A stretch of DNA of 64,000 bases from Rhynchopus sp. YZ270_cl-10. Its lineage: Eukaryota > Euglenozoa > Diplonemea > Diplonemida > Diplonemidae. The position numbers and the translations under genes are program-made. How positions within the stretch are numbered: the first letter of the stretch is position 1; each line of letters starts with the position of its first letter. The DNA lies in assembly GCA_964035575.1 (NCBI GenBank), contig OZ037916.1, positions 682,001 through 746,000 of the forward strand, given 5' to 3'. This document shows positions 31,712 to 41,165 of this stretch, piece after piece. Under the pieces are notes generated by a model. That model was not told the DNA's origin. It searched no databases and saw only the letters and a list, made by a program, of their open reading frames with translations.

Positions 31712-32707
31712 ATGCCAAACGAAAGCCCCAAGAAACGACCTGCCAAGCGGGTGAGCCCGACTGGGGTTGCGATATGGTGTGCCATGTCTGTTGCGACGTT
31801 CTTCGGCATGCGGCACTTCTGGGAGAACGCGGGGGGGCCACCTGCGGCGACGGGGGCTGTGGCGAACTTCCGCGGTGTGGACGTGCTGCAGATCTACGAG
31901 AAGCTGGACCTGGCTGTGTACTACACGACCTGGGAGGCGCAGTACAACGTCGGCCCGGCACTGCTGTACTCAAAGGACCATTGGGAGGTGCCTCTGGTTG
32001 CTGTGGCAGCGTACATCGTGCTCATCACTGTGGGACCAAAGGTGATGGAGTCGCGCGCAGCGTTTGACCTCTCCTTGCCTCTCGCAGTATGGAACTTCGC
32101 CCTCGCAGTCTTCTCGACATGCGCCGCAATCAGAGTTGTTCCCGAGCTGCTCTATAATGTGTACAACGAAAGCTGGGAGGCAACCATCTGCATGGAACCG
32201 CACCACGGGTGGGGGGTCGGCGCAACCGGGCTGTGGGTGCAGCTCTTCATCTTCTCGAAGCTTCCGGAGCTGTTCGACACAGTGTTCATCGTGTTGCGCA
32301 AAAGGGAGTTGATCTTCCTGCATTGGTACCACCACATCACAGTGCTGCTCTATTGCTGGCATGCGTATGTCATGGAGTGCGGTGCGGGGCTGTACTTCGT
32401 AGGAATGAACTGTGTCGTGCATGCAGTGATGTACACATACTTCGCGGCAGCGAGTCTGCACATTGTGCCTAGGTGGTTTCCCACAATCATCATCACGGTG
32501 ATGCAGATTGCGCAGATGTTTGTCGGCATGTTTGTCTGCCTTTCTTCAATCAAGTACACCTATGAGCGTCATGGAAGCGACACCCCCTGTGCAAACGAAA
32601 GGACAAACCTTGTGCTAGCAAGTGTAATGTACCTCAGTTATCTTGCTCTCTTTCTTCAATTTGCCGTCGGAAAGTACCTTTCGGGAGGCAAGAAGAAGAC
32701 GGAGTAG
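31712..32707 (+). CDS. Very-long-chain fatty acid elongase (ELO family)
   Basis: One exon, 331 residues. ELO proteins are ER membrane 3-ketoacyl-CoA synthases that condense malonyl-CoA with an acyl-CoA, the first step of each elongation cycle. The conserved run FSKLPELFDTVFIVLRK is followed by the histidine box HWYHHITVLLYCWHA (HxxHH, about residues 206-220) and then MYTYFAAASL, all in family order. Six to seven hydrophobic helices fit the known topology. The C-terminus KKKTE-like (GGKKKTE) resembles an ER retrieval signal. Kinetoplastids are known to use ELO enzymes for much of their fatty-acid synthesis; whether that holds here is not shown. A splice-acceptor-like CACCACCACAG lies 15 nt upstream of the start. 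Confidence 0.93.
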   Translation: MPNESPKKRPAKRVSPTGVAIWCAMSVATFFGMRHFWENAGGPPAATGAVANFRGVDVLQIYEKLDLAVYYTTWEAQYNVGPALLYSKDHWEVPLVAVAAYIVLITVGPKVMESRAAFDLSLPLAVWNFALAVFSTCAAIRVVPELLYNVYNESWEATICMEPHHGWGVGATGLWVQLFIFSKLPELFDTVFIVLRKRELIFLHWYHHITVLLYCWHAYVMECGAGLYFVGMNCVVHAVMYTYFAAASLHIVPRWFPTIIITVMQIAQMFVGMFVCLSSIKYTYERHGSDTPCANERTNLVLASVMYLSYLALFLQFAVGKYLSGGKKKTE

Positions 32708-33352
32708 AATGGGAAGAGGGGGGTTCGAGAGAGAGACGAGAGAAAGAGAGAAGAGTGCAGCGGGGGTTCCAAAGGAAAAACTAGAGTATTTTTTTTATTT
32801 TTTATTTTTTTTAAAAGGCGAGGCTCAAGAGGGGGGTTTGACACCCCACGGAATGTTAGCGTTACTTTATGTTCTGTAGCATATGCCCTGCATCGCCTTG
32901 AAGTGTCTGGACGTCAAATCCACTCTTTTTTTTTTTTTTTTTTGTACCATTTCTGGAGACGTGGAGGGTAGGGTAATGGGGTAGGTTATTCTTTAGATTC
33001 TTAAAAGAGGTTGAGGAGTGTTTTGTGTTTAAAAAAACGTGAATCTCAAAAAAAAAAAAAAAATAACGATTTTTTTAAAAAGTGGAGATTGCACAGCAAA
33101 ACTCACCTCCATGATGATTTCGTATTTTCGAAAAATAAGGAAAAACGGTGTTTTGGGTTGCATCTTTTTTGTGTACAGAGTCTTGCCGTTGTGGTTGCAC
33201 GAATTGTGTGATCTTGCGAAAGGGAAAACAGAGATTGCCCAGTTTTGTAACAAATAAGAGACACGCGAAAATGCGTGCGTGTTTTTACTCCTTTTTTTAC
33301 AGCGTTTCTTCATCGACTGAGGTCTCGCAAGTCTATATTTCAAGATTTCTTT

Positions 33353-34410
33353 TATATGGGAGCGTCCGCGAAAGACCCCCCCCTAAAGCTAACATCCATG
33401 CTTATTGGTATTTCACTAATTAAAATTTTGGTATTTTATAAGATTTTTTTTTTAAATGAACTCAGAGTTAAGTTTCTGAGTTCATTAAAAAAAAAATCGG
33501 TGAAAAATTCCGAGTAGGTATTAATTTAGATAGGAAAAGCTATGTCAACAGCTATGTGTCCCCTTATTTTACCTGTAAATACTAAGGATATAGGAAGGAA
33601 TTCACTAATATCTGTCTCTAAACCCATTATCAAAAAGGGGGTAGGAAAGGGGGGTGGAGGCTTGTCGTCCCCTCCGAACACTCTAAATAGAGCGCGAAAG
33701 AGCTTCACGCTCCGGGTCGTCTGCGGCGACGTCGACTTTCTCGCAGAAAACCCCCTTTTTTGAGTGACCCTATTGACCTCAGTGATGAGTCTCTCCAAGA
33801 GTTACAGACAATTGTCCGCCTGTTCCTCCTCTTCCTCCTCCGTCTCGCTGTCACTGTCCTCCTGAGGGTGTCGCTGATGCAACTACAGGAGTAGTAAACG
33901 GCGGACGCCCCTTTTCTCCTGGTGGTTGTCTTCTGCATATGGAGGGACATATGCTTCGAGCTACACACCTCGCGCATCCAGCTCCTCGCGCCCCACCCTT
34001 TGCCCCCCTGCCAGTGAACCCCTGCATACACCTGCAGCTCGGCGAAGTTTTTTAGGCCTCGGAAAGGCCGGGTTTTCAGCTCCTGAGCGAATGCTTTGGC
34101 TGCTGATTACATTTCCCCCTGTTGTGTTGTTCTATGGGTGGTTATATGGGTGTTTGTGAGGATTTCCTTGTATATCCTTAGTATTTACAGGTAAAATAAG
34201 GGGACACATAGCTGTTGACATAGCTTTTCCTATCTAAATTAATACCTACTCGGAATTTTTCACCGATTTTTTTTTTAATGAACTCAGAAACTTAACTCTG
34301 AGTTCATTTTAAAAAAAAATCTTATAAAATACCAAAATTTTAATTAGTGAAATACCAATAAGCATGGATGTTAGCTTTAGGGGGGGGTCTTTCGCGGACG
34401 CTGCCATATA
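33353..34410. mobile_element. 1.06-kb DNA element with 248-bp inverted repeats
   Basis: Arms 33353-33600 and 34163-34410 are inverted near-copies with ends TATATGGSAGCGTCC. A TA duplication fits both flanks. Each arm holds a smaller palindrome around GAACTCAGA. The 560-bp centre has short open frames, none recognisable, so the element looks non-autonomous. A 30-bp scar at 53307-53336 carries both termini of a relative. Confidence 0.85.
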
Positions 34411-34411
34411 T

Positions 34412-34522
34412 AGGTGACAGAGTCATCTTGTAAACTCATATAAACCTTTTCTTTCATTTTATGATGTGCACGAGAGACACATTCATCTTTCAAGTTTTCT
34501 TTTCTTTTTTTCTTTTTTTTTT
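34412..34522 (+). repeat. A-type remnant and family D module between two transposons
   Basis: GTGACAGAGTCATCTTGTAAAC with a T-rich tract (34412-34460) is a reduced family A. At 34462, ATGTG and CACAT form a stem around CACGAGAGA, followed by TCATCTTTCAAG and a long T tract that the next element has entered. Confidence 0.65.
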
Positions 34523-35257
34523 CAGTGTTTCCCAGCATCTCACCTAACTCTGAAAATAGGTGAGATTTTGCGGTTTTGCGGGTTTTTGTATAGGTGTGGC
34601 GAGCCCGGGCGCGCTTCGCGCGCCCGGGTCCCCACCTTAGCTCAAGTTGGGGGCCTCCGGCGGAATGTGAGAATTTCTCGGAGTTCGGCACTTCATTGAT
34701 ATTTGCACCAGGCACACGTGGTACACGAATTATCAGTAACCTCAGTACATTTACAAAATAAACGGCAGTCATGGCAGGCATGGCACCCAAGCGAAGCCAC
34801 GGTACGCAACATTTCTAAAAATTGTTGACATAAATGTCACTGTCGTTGGAAGATTGGGGTCAGCTTGTTTTTGTGCCCAAAATTTCTCAGCACTGCTGAC
34901 CAGGGACATTGGGAACATTGGGATTTTTGCGGAGCAAAAAAAAATCAAACAAATGGCGCCGCAGGCGAAAAAAAATTAGGGTACAGTGTAAAAATCTATC
35001 TTTTTTACAGCACATAGTCACACACCTAACCCTTTTTTGCGGAGCAAAAAAGGGAAAATGGTGCCGCAGGCAAAAAAAAATTGAGGTACAGCCTGGATGG
35101 TGCGGTCAGCAACCCAGTTCCCCATGGTACTCCCGTGGTTCAACCATGATTTTTTTTTTTTTTTTTTTCCTGCAGGTGAGATTTCTCACCTCACTTTTTT
35201 TTTTTTTTTTTTTTTTGTGAGATTTCTCACCCCAAAATCTCACCGTGGGAAACACTG
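34523..35257. mobile_element. hAT-like non-autonomous DNA element
   Basis: The 12-bp ends CAGTGTTTCCCA and TGGGAAACACTG are classic for hAT elements. Eight or more T on both sides are compatible with an 8-bp duplication inside a T tract. Subterminal GGTGAGATTT motifs repeat near both ends. Inside are a GC hairpin (34607-34630, GGGCGCGC arms) and a ~55-bp direct repeat at about 34925-34990 and 35035-35096 (GCGGAGCAAAAAA ... GCCGCAGGC). No transposase is evident. Confidence 0.75.
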
Positions 35258-35481
35258 TTTTTTTTTTTTTTTGTGTTATCAAGCATTGACGAATAGAAAT
35301 GGAAAACGACGGATGGTGCGTGCCCGCTTTAGCGTATTGTTTTTCCACTAACATCACTCACATTCATCAGTGAAAAACACAAACCTTTTGCGGTGCGATA
35401 AACGAAAAAGTGTTTTCTTTATTTCATTTAACTGTCATATCCTGAAGTCGTTTTCTATTTTTTTGCAACTCCCAAAGTGCA

Positions 35482-35575
35482 ACACTCCGGGGTTCGATAA
35501 CCCCGCGGAGTGTCAGTGCCTGCGTCCCAGAAGCGTTTGTACTATCTACTTCACTTTTCTTTTCTTTTCTGTTCT
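35482..35575 (+). repeat. Family B module with full 5' hairpin
   Basis: ACACTCC/GGAGTGT and GGGGTT/AACCCC around CGAT form the hairpin (35482-35513). CAGTGCCTGCGTCCCAGAAG and TTTGTACTATCTACTTCAC with a T-rich tract follow. Confidence 0.8.
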
Positions 35576-35683
35576 CCTATTTGGGAAAAATCCTCGTGGT
35601 GATGTTATTACCGAAGCCTTTACTTCACAGGTGGTCATTACGTCATCATACAAGAAGATACCCACACGTTGCAAAAAAAAATA

Positions 35684-35740
35684 ATATTAGTGGAGCACTC
35701 TAGGGTGGCTACACTAATACAACCAAGTTTTCAAAAAAAA
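35684..35740 (+). repeat. Family F short element
   Basis: TTAGTGGAGCACTCTAGGG, then TGGCTACACTAATACAACC, then AAGTTTTC and an A-rich tail. Confidence 0.75.
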
Positions 35741-36419
35741 ACCAAAAAAAACAAAAAAAAAGTGGGGTGATCCACCAAGATTTCAAACAAAATTTGCGTG
35801 GAGTTCACACGATAAGAAGTGATGTGTGCACATGTTACCAATATTTGTAACAAAACAAACAGCCACATAGGCACACCCCTTGCATCTCAAAAATCACGAA
35901 TAAAGAACCTATTAGAACCACAGCTGTTTCAGAGCACAGCGTCAACGGAGATGTCCGCATGGAAGCGGTGTGCGCTGCAAAGAGCAACTCACCTGTAATG
36001 TGCGGCATCCTCTTCTGGCAAAGCCTCTCTCGTGTCCGTACAAATCCGTGCCCTTGTGTGTACACGTGTTCCCACATTGGTTTACATACCCGACACTTGA
36101 AACAGCTTCACTTTCTTCTTCTTTTTTTGAGAAATTTGGTTAGGGAGGGAGAGGTCAAAAAAGCGGCAGCGACGTGAAACAAAAGATGCCCGTTTATTCC
36201 AAGTTTTTTTTTGTTTTCTTTTGGTCGGCCAGTGGGTGCTGACTGACTGAGGATTAGACAGTTTTAACGAGTGCGTCCACTTCTCCCACGTCCCCTACCT
36301 CCCCTTCATCCCTGAAATACATTAAACGGAAAGCGTGGTTATGTTTGTATCCCCTCATTCCCTTCGTATCTTACACCACCATGGACAGCCAACCACACAG
36401 CTACAAAAAAAGAATAACA

Positions 36420-37043
36420 ATGGCAAAGGGTGGACACATCTGCGCAGGGCTGCTGACATCAGCCATCATCTCCCTGATCACCCTGAGCATGTCAAGCGGC
36501 CGCAGCTTCATGACACTGAAGGCAAACGTGACCGGCCTCCCAACCATCTCCTACCCCTACGGTGTGGGTGTGCTCTACGACTCCTACGGCTACACATGGG
36601 TGGAGGAGGAGAGCTTCTTCGGGGGCAACGACTGCAAGGACCACCAGCACCGTGGCCAGTACGTGAAGGCTGTTGCATTCATGGTGACCCTGATGTGTGT
36701 GTTCGGTGTGATTGTGCACGCCCTGGGTGCGTGGCAAGGGGCAGCATGGCAGGGACTTGCGGGGGTGGGCATCCAGGCGTTCAACCTGATCTTCCTCATC
36801 ACCGGTCTTGGAGTGGGTGCCAACTTCTACGACACATGCCTCTGGTGCAAGACCATGTCTGCCAAGCTCTGTGTGAAGGACTTCTTCTACCTCAACTACG
36901 CCATCCCCTTTGTGGTGACGGCCATCATCCTCACACTCATCAACCTGGTGGCACTCATTGCTGGAGGTTCCATGGCTGGTGTCCAGCCTGAGCCCGAGGC
37001 TGAGGAGGGTGAGGGTGTCAAGAGCACAGAGCCCGCAGCATGA
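36420..37043 (+). CDS. Four-helix membrane protein, tetraspan copy 1
   Basis: One exon, 207 residues. Four hydrophobic helices lie at about 6-24, 76-98, 108-130 and 157-182. A ~50-residue loop between helices 1 and 2 holds YPYGVGVLYD, GYTWVEE and CKDHQHRGQY. A second cysteine loop (CLWCKTMSAKLC) lies between helices 3 and 4, and an acidic Pro/Glu tail ends the protein. The topology resembles amastins or claudins, but no signature is certain. The protein is identical to the copy at 39287, and the two genes differ by only four synonymous bases that I could find. Similarity stops at the start and stop codons. A more distant paralogue lies at 42943. Function is unknown; a surface or plasma-membrane role is inferred from topology. 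Confidence 0.88.
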   Translation: MAKGGHICAGLLTSAIISLITLSMSSGRSFMTLKANVTGLPTISYPYGVGVLYDSYGYTWVEEESFFGGNDCKDHQHRGQYVKAVAFMVTLMCVFGVIVHALGAWQGAAWQGLAGVGIQAFNLIFLITGLGVGANFYDTCLWCKTMSAKLCVKDFFYLNYAIPFVVTAIILTLINLVALIAGGSMAGVQPEPEAEEGEGVKSTEPAA

Positions 37044-37397
37044 TAGTTCGCAATTCCTCTGCCTATGATTCTTCTTCTCCTTTTCCTTCTCCTTCTTGAG
37101 TAGATGTATGGGCCTAGGAGGTCCATGCGTCATGTCATAAACCTTCGCTTTTTCTTTCTCTTTAGTCTCTTTTAACAATGTTAGTCGGGAAAAAATAATC
37201 TGATTCTGTTCTGCAAAAGGGGGGGTTTTAGAGGATGATTTCACAAAAAATAATTAAATCCAAATTGTACAGAAAACCCGAAAGTAAATCTCTAAAATCT
37301 ATCCGAAAAAAAGGCACCCTTTTTGTAAAAAAAAAATATGTATAACGGGGTGTGCAAAATAACAATAGTTAGACCTTGTCCAGATCATGCTCCTCTT

Positions 37398-37552
37398 TGA
37401 ATTTGTGTGCGTCTGTGAGGTTTGTTTTCATCTTTCAAGAGTAATTTACTGTAGTAAGATGTGTGTGTGCGTGAACTTCACCTTTTTTTTTTTATTGATC
37501 AAGGTGACTAAGCACGAGAGGCTTAGGTTCATCTTTATAAAGCCTTTCTTTT
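37398..37552 (+). repeat. Family D-like (37398) and family A (37499) modules
   Basis: The first has TGTGTGCGTCTGTGAGG and TTTTCATCTTTCAAG. The second has AAGGTGACTAAGCACGAGAG, GCTTAGGTTCATCTTTATAAAG and a T-rich tract, with a perfect CTAAGC/GCTTAG stem. Confidence 0.7.
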
Positions 37553-37804
37553 TTCCCCCTGCACGCAGAGTGCCCCATCTGTGTTTATTTTTTTTGTAAA
37601 TAAACATTGCATCTGCTATCAAATGCGTACCTCCATTTATCGGAAACGTTATATTTCCAGGAGGGGGGAGGGTGAATAAAAGAAAGCCCTGTGTAGATCG
37701 TTGTTTGGCAAGCTTTCAAAAGCAACCACCCTTGTTTCCTCGCACCCCAGTTTCGGCTATTTTCTCTGTTTTTGTATCTTCAAAATGTATATTTTTTTTT
37801 GGCC

Positions 37805-38440
37805 GAAAGGGATCCATAAGGAGGGTACAGCAGACGGCCCGGAGGGCGTCTGACACTGCTTTCACTCAGTGGTCGCGCTAATTATGGGAAAAAATGGGGA
37901 AAAAATGGATTTCGGGTACGGAAAAACGTTCCTTGAAAAGGTTAGCTGGGGAGGCCCGGAAACCCCGTTTTGTGGCATTTCCGGGCCAATCCCGGCTTGT
38001 GGTGGGGTATATACGGAAAAATGGACAAAATTTTAGTGACTTAAATTTTCGCAAAATATGAACCCATACTCGTAAACAAGGGTCATTTTCAGGAAAATTC
38101 GGAAAATTCCGAGATTTGGAAGCAATTTTTCTCCTGAAAATCAGTGGGTTTTCAGCCCCAAAACATACCGCGATTGGAATTTCCGGAATCCGTCCGCGCT
38201 GTGGTGGGGTCACTTTGCCGAAATGGCCAATTTTTTGGTTTTGGTCAAAATCCATGTGGGTAAAGAGGGCCAATGTAAATCCCACAGCCAGATTTTCTCT
38301 CCCTGATCCTGAACGTCTTGCAACATGAAAATGCGCGAAAACACTGGCATTTGCATTTCCGGAATTCGTCCGTTCTGTGGTGGGGTCAATTTGCCGAAAT
38401 GGACAAGTTCTTGGTTTTGGTCAAAACCCGTCAGTGTAAG
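37805..38440. repeat. Degenerate element sharing ~160-bp modules with the Harbinger-like element
   Basis: TTTGCCGAAATGG, TTGGTTTTGGTCAAAA, AGAGGGCCAA, CATTTGCATTTCCGGAAT and CGTTCTGTGGTGGGGTCA recur here in tandem, matching 13640-13950. A hairpin CAGACG/CGTCTG lies near 37832-37852. Clear terminal repeats were not found. Confidence 0.65.
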
Positions 38441-39176
38441 GTAAAGGGGGTAAAGTGTTTGCCTGTAGAAACTGGAAGGGAACAGGCAGCGCCGCAGGCG
38501 CACGGTAACCAACTTTTTTTTTTTTCCCTTTTCTTTTTTCTCCTCTTTCTTTTGACTTTCCGAGCCAATTGCGTTCCACGGCGGGGTCACATGTACATGC
38601 AAGTCCACTATGTGGTGGTCTTACTCAACAATATTAGAACTTCTGGTTTCTTAATGAAATCCCCGTACTGCAAAAAAAAAACGTTCCTACCAAAACCCCC
38701 AAAAATCCCGGGATGAGGGATGGACTTTAGCGCGAGCTCTGCTTTCACTAATGTATTATTTTTTTTTGAGGAGGGAAAAAAAAAACTTGACAGTTCTTCT
38801 GTTTGTTCTGTTCTAAGGGGGTGGTGTGTGCGGCTCAGGCAGTAGAGGGGTTTTTTTTTGTCCAAAAAGGTGAATTACCAACGTGGTTTACATGTTTTGG
38901 GTTGCAGAGATGGGGGGGCAAAGCAACGATGTCACAACGTAAGGATTGGCTTAGGGTGTTAGTATTGTAGTTAACGGAGAGAAGTTTTGTCCGCTCAAAC
39001 AAAAAAAAAGCAAAAACGAGGGAAGTGAACAAAAGTTTTAATTCTTTTTCAGTTGTTTTGACTGTACAATAATTACTGGTATTTGCTTCCGAACCGTAGA
39101 AAAAGCGTTCCTCCTGCCTGCTGAATGGTTGTTCTGTTGTCCCCCGACTGTGCAGTGTAGTGTAGTGTATTCCCTG

Positions 39177-39220
39177 AGGTCACTGTCATGAAGGGATGAG
39201 TATTTCAAGTTTCATTCCTT
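39177..39220 (+). repeat. Family C module upstream of tetraspan copy 2
   Basis: GAGGTCACTGTCATGAAGGG, then ATGAGTATTTCAAGTTTC. The ACGAGAG loop has decayed. Confidence 0.5.
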
Positions 39221-39286
39221 TTTTGATCCACATTCACATCATATTCCCCCAACCAGGAAACCCCCTCTCTCTCCCCAGGTATCACA

Positions 39287-39910
39287 ATGGCAAAGGGTGG
39301 ACACATCTGCGCAGGGCTGCTGACATCAGCCATCATCTCCCTGATCACCCTGAGCATGTCAAGCGGCCGCAGCTTCATGACACTGAAGGCAAACGTGACC
39401 GGCCTCCCAACCATCTCCTACCCCTACGGTGTGGGTGTGCTCTACGACTCCTACGGCTACACATGGGTGGAGGAGGAGAGCTTCTTCGGGGGCAACGACT
39501 GCAAGGACCACCAGCACCGTGGCCAGTACGTGAAGGCTGTTGCGTTCATGGTGACTCTGATGTGTGTGTTCGGTGTGATTGTGCACGCCCTGGGTGCGTG
39601 GCAAGGGGCAGCATGGCAGGGGCTTGCGGGGGTGGGCATCCAGGCGTTCAACCTGATCTTCCTCATCACCGGTCTTGGAGTGGGTGCCAACTTCTACGAC
39701 ACATGCCTCTGGTGCAAGACCATGTCTGCCAAGCTCTGTGTGAAGGACTTCTTCTACCTCAACTACGCCATCCCCTTTGTGGTGACGGCCATCATCCTCA
39801 CACTCATCAACCTGGTGGCACTCATTGCTGGAGGGTCCATGGCTGGTGTCCAGCCTGAGCCCGAGGCTGAGGAGGGTGAGGGTGTCAAGAGCACAGAGCC
39901 CGCAGCATGA
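39287..39910 (+). CDS. Four-helix membrane protein, tetraspan copy 2
   Basis: One exon, 207 residues, protein identical to 36420-37043. Four base differences were found by eye, all at third codon positions (in codons for Ala, Thr, Gly and Gly). Features are the same: four helices, a first outer loop with YPYGVGV and GYTW, a cysteine pair in the second loop and an acidic tail. The flanks are unrelated to those of copy 1: this copy has CTCTCTCCCCAG ending 8 nt before the ATG, and different sequence directly after TGA. The duplication is therefore either recent and bounded by the reading frame, or kept uniform by gene conversion confined to the coding part. Confidence 0.88.
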   Translation: MAKGGHICAGLLTSAIISLITLSMSSGRSFMTLKANVTGLPTISYPYGVGVLYDSYGYTWVEEESFFGGNDCKDHQHRGQYVKAVAFMVTLMCVFGVIVHALGAWQGAAWQGLAGVGIQAFNLIFLITGLGVGANFYDTCLWCKTMSAKLCVKDFFYLNYAIPFVVTAIILTLINLVALIAGGSMAGVQPEPEAEEGEGVKSTEPAA

Positions 39911-40064
39911 AGTCAGGAACAGCACTAGAAGGCACACATAGTGATACACTATCCCAACAAAAAAAATACAAAAAAAAAAGACAAAAATTAAAACAAAAAA
40001 AACAAAAGTAGTTGGGTTGATATATTTGCTAATTTATTATCCTTTTTTTTTTGTTGTTGTTTCT

Positions 40065-40115
40065 AAATAGATGTGCGTGTCGCTGTGAGACGCACTTCAT
40101 CTTGGTGTTCTTTGT
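40065..40115 (+). repeat. Family D module, compensated stem
   Basis: GTGCGT pairs with ACGCAC around an 11-nt loop, followed by TTCATCTTGGTG and a T-rich tract. Confidence 0.65.
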
Positions 40116-40568
40116 TGTTTGTTATTTATGTTATTATGTTCTGTTGTCTTCCCTTGTGGAAGTACGGAGGGGGGTAACGAATCGCGAAGTGCCCTCAGGC
40201 AAGAAATAGAAAATTGTACCAACCGTAAACCTCAGCAGTGCTAAGAAGGACCACAGTGGGTAGTATGCTTGCGCACTGCACTGCCGTGGCTAGGTTTTTC
40301 AAGAAGAGGAAGAGAAAACGGAGGATTTTTCCCTTGGTGACAATACGTGACCAAAAACAGGTCTTCTTAGCTTTTTCCATATATTTTTTTTTTTAAAATG
40401 TGTATCACCTCAACGCTTGGCTCGTTTTCACATACACGGTTGCACACCATTTTTCAAATGTTGTAAAAAAAATAAGACGATTTTTCCTGAACGGTACTTG
40501 GCTAAGGGTTAAGGGGTTTTTGTTGCAGTTTGGGAGGAAAAAACCTCTTGAAAAAAAAAAAAAACTTG

Positions 40569-40635
40569 TTATAGTGGAGCACACTCTAGGGTGGCTACAC
40601 TAATACAACCAAGTTTTCAAAAAAAAAAAAAAAAA
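40569..40635 (+). repeat. Family F short element
   Basis: TTATAGTGGAGCACACTCTA, GGGTGGCTACACTAATACAA, CCAAGTTTTC and a long A run. Nearly identical to 24456. Confidence 0.8.
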
Positions 40636-40775
40636 CTTGTCGCCAAAATGACGACTCCAGTAGATCTCCCCTCATTCCCCTCCACACACACACACAGCTT
40701 CCCCATGCCTTTTTTTCTCTTTTCAAGATTGCGCCAAAAATGTGACTGAAAATATACCCCCCCTGGTGTTTTAAA

Positions 40776-40830
40776 GGATGTGTGTGTGTATGCCCTTGTG
40801 AGGGCCATTTCATCTTTCAAGTGTTCTTTC
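40776..40830 (+). repeat. Family D module with a different stem
   Basis: GCCCT and AGGGC pair around TGTG, followed by CATTTCATCTTTCAAG and a T-rich tract. The stem differs from all others, but the 3' motif is the same. Confidence 0.6.
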
Positions 40831-41097
40831 TTTCTTTGTTTTTCTCGTTTTTTTTTTTTTCGGCAGTCCGATAGCCACGAAAAGAAGTTGTGTGGACAGT
40901 TTTTGTTTTTTGTTTTTTGTCCTCACAACTACCCCCCCCCCTTTTTAAAAAGGAGATGTATCGACCCAGAGCGGCTTTAATTCATCTTTTTCAGGTTTTC
41001 TCTTGTTCTCTTTTTCTTTTCTCCAAAAAAAGGTATTCTTTAACGCGCTGCAAGACTGATGAGTTTGTGTTCAACAAAAGAAAAAGGCTAAACCCAT

Positions 41098-41165
41098 TTA
41101 GATGTGTGCACGAGAGAGGCACATCGCATCTTACAAGTTTTCATTTTCTTTTTCATTTTTTTTTT
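41098..41165 (+). repeat. Family D module
   Basis: GATGTGTGCACGAGAGAGG, then CACATCGCATCTTACAAG and a T-rich tract. ATGTG pairs with CACAT, and the loop contains ACGAGAG. Confidence 0.75.

Larger units (their letters stand above)
32708..36419 (+). other. 3.7-kb repeat-rich intergenic region
   Basis: No gene is supportable. It holds a purine-rich strip just after the elongase, a partial family B near 32838-32870, the TIR element 33353-34410, A- and D-type modules at 34412-34520, the hAT-like element 34523-35257, family B (35482) and family F (35684). The last 700 bp are unique sequence with a pyrimidine tract and AG at 36399-36400 before the next gene. Confidence 0.6.
37044..39286 (+). other. 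2.2-kb intergenic region between the twin tetraspan genes
   Basis: No gene is supportable. It contains a family D-like module (37398-37444), family A (37499), the ~160-bp module repeats at 37.98-38.43 kb, a family C copy (39177) and a pyrimidine tract ending in AG at 39277-39278. Confidence 0.6.

Noticed and set aside
33542-34159. Short open frames in the centre of the 33353 element as a transposase
   Set aside because: Too short, Gly/Ser/Pro-rich and without any catalytic motif.
36335-36991. Overlapping + frame shared by both tetraspan copies (His/Gly/Arg-rich)
   Set aside because: It is the shifted frame of the tetraspan coding sequence; differences between copies are synonymous only in the real frame.
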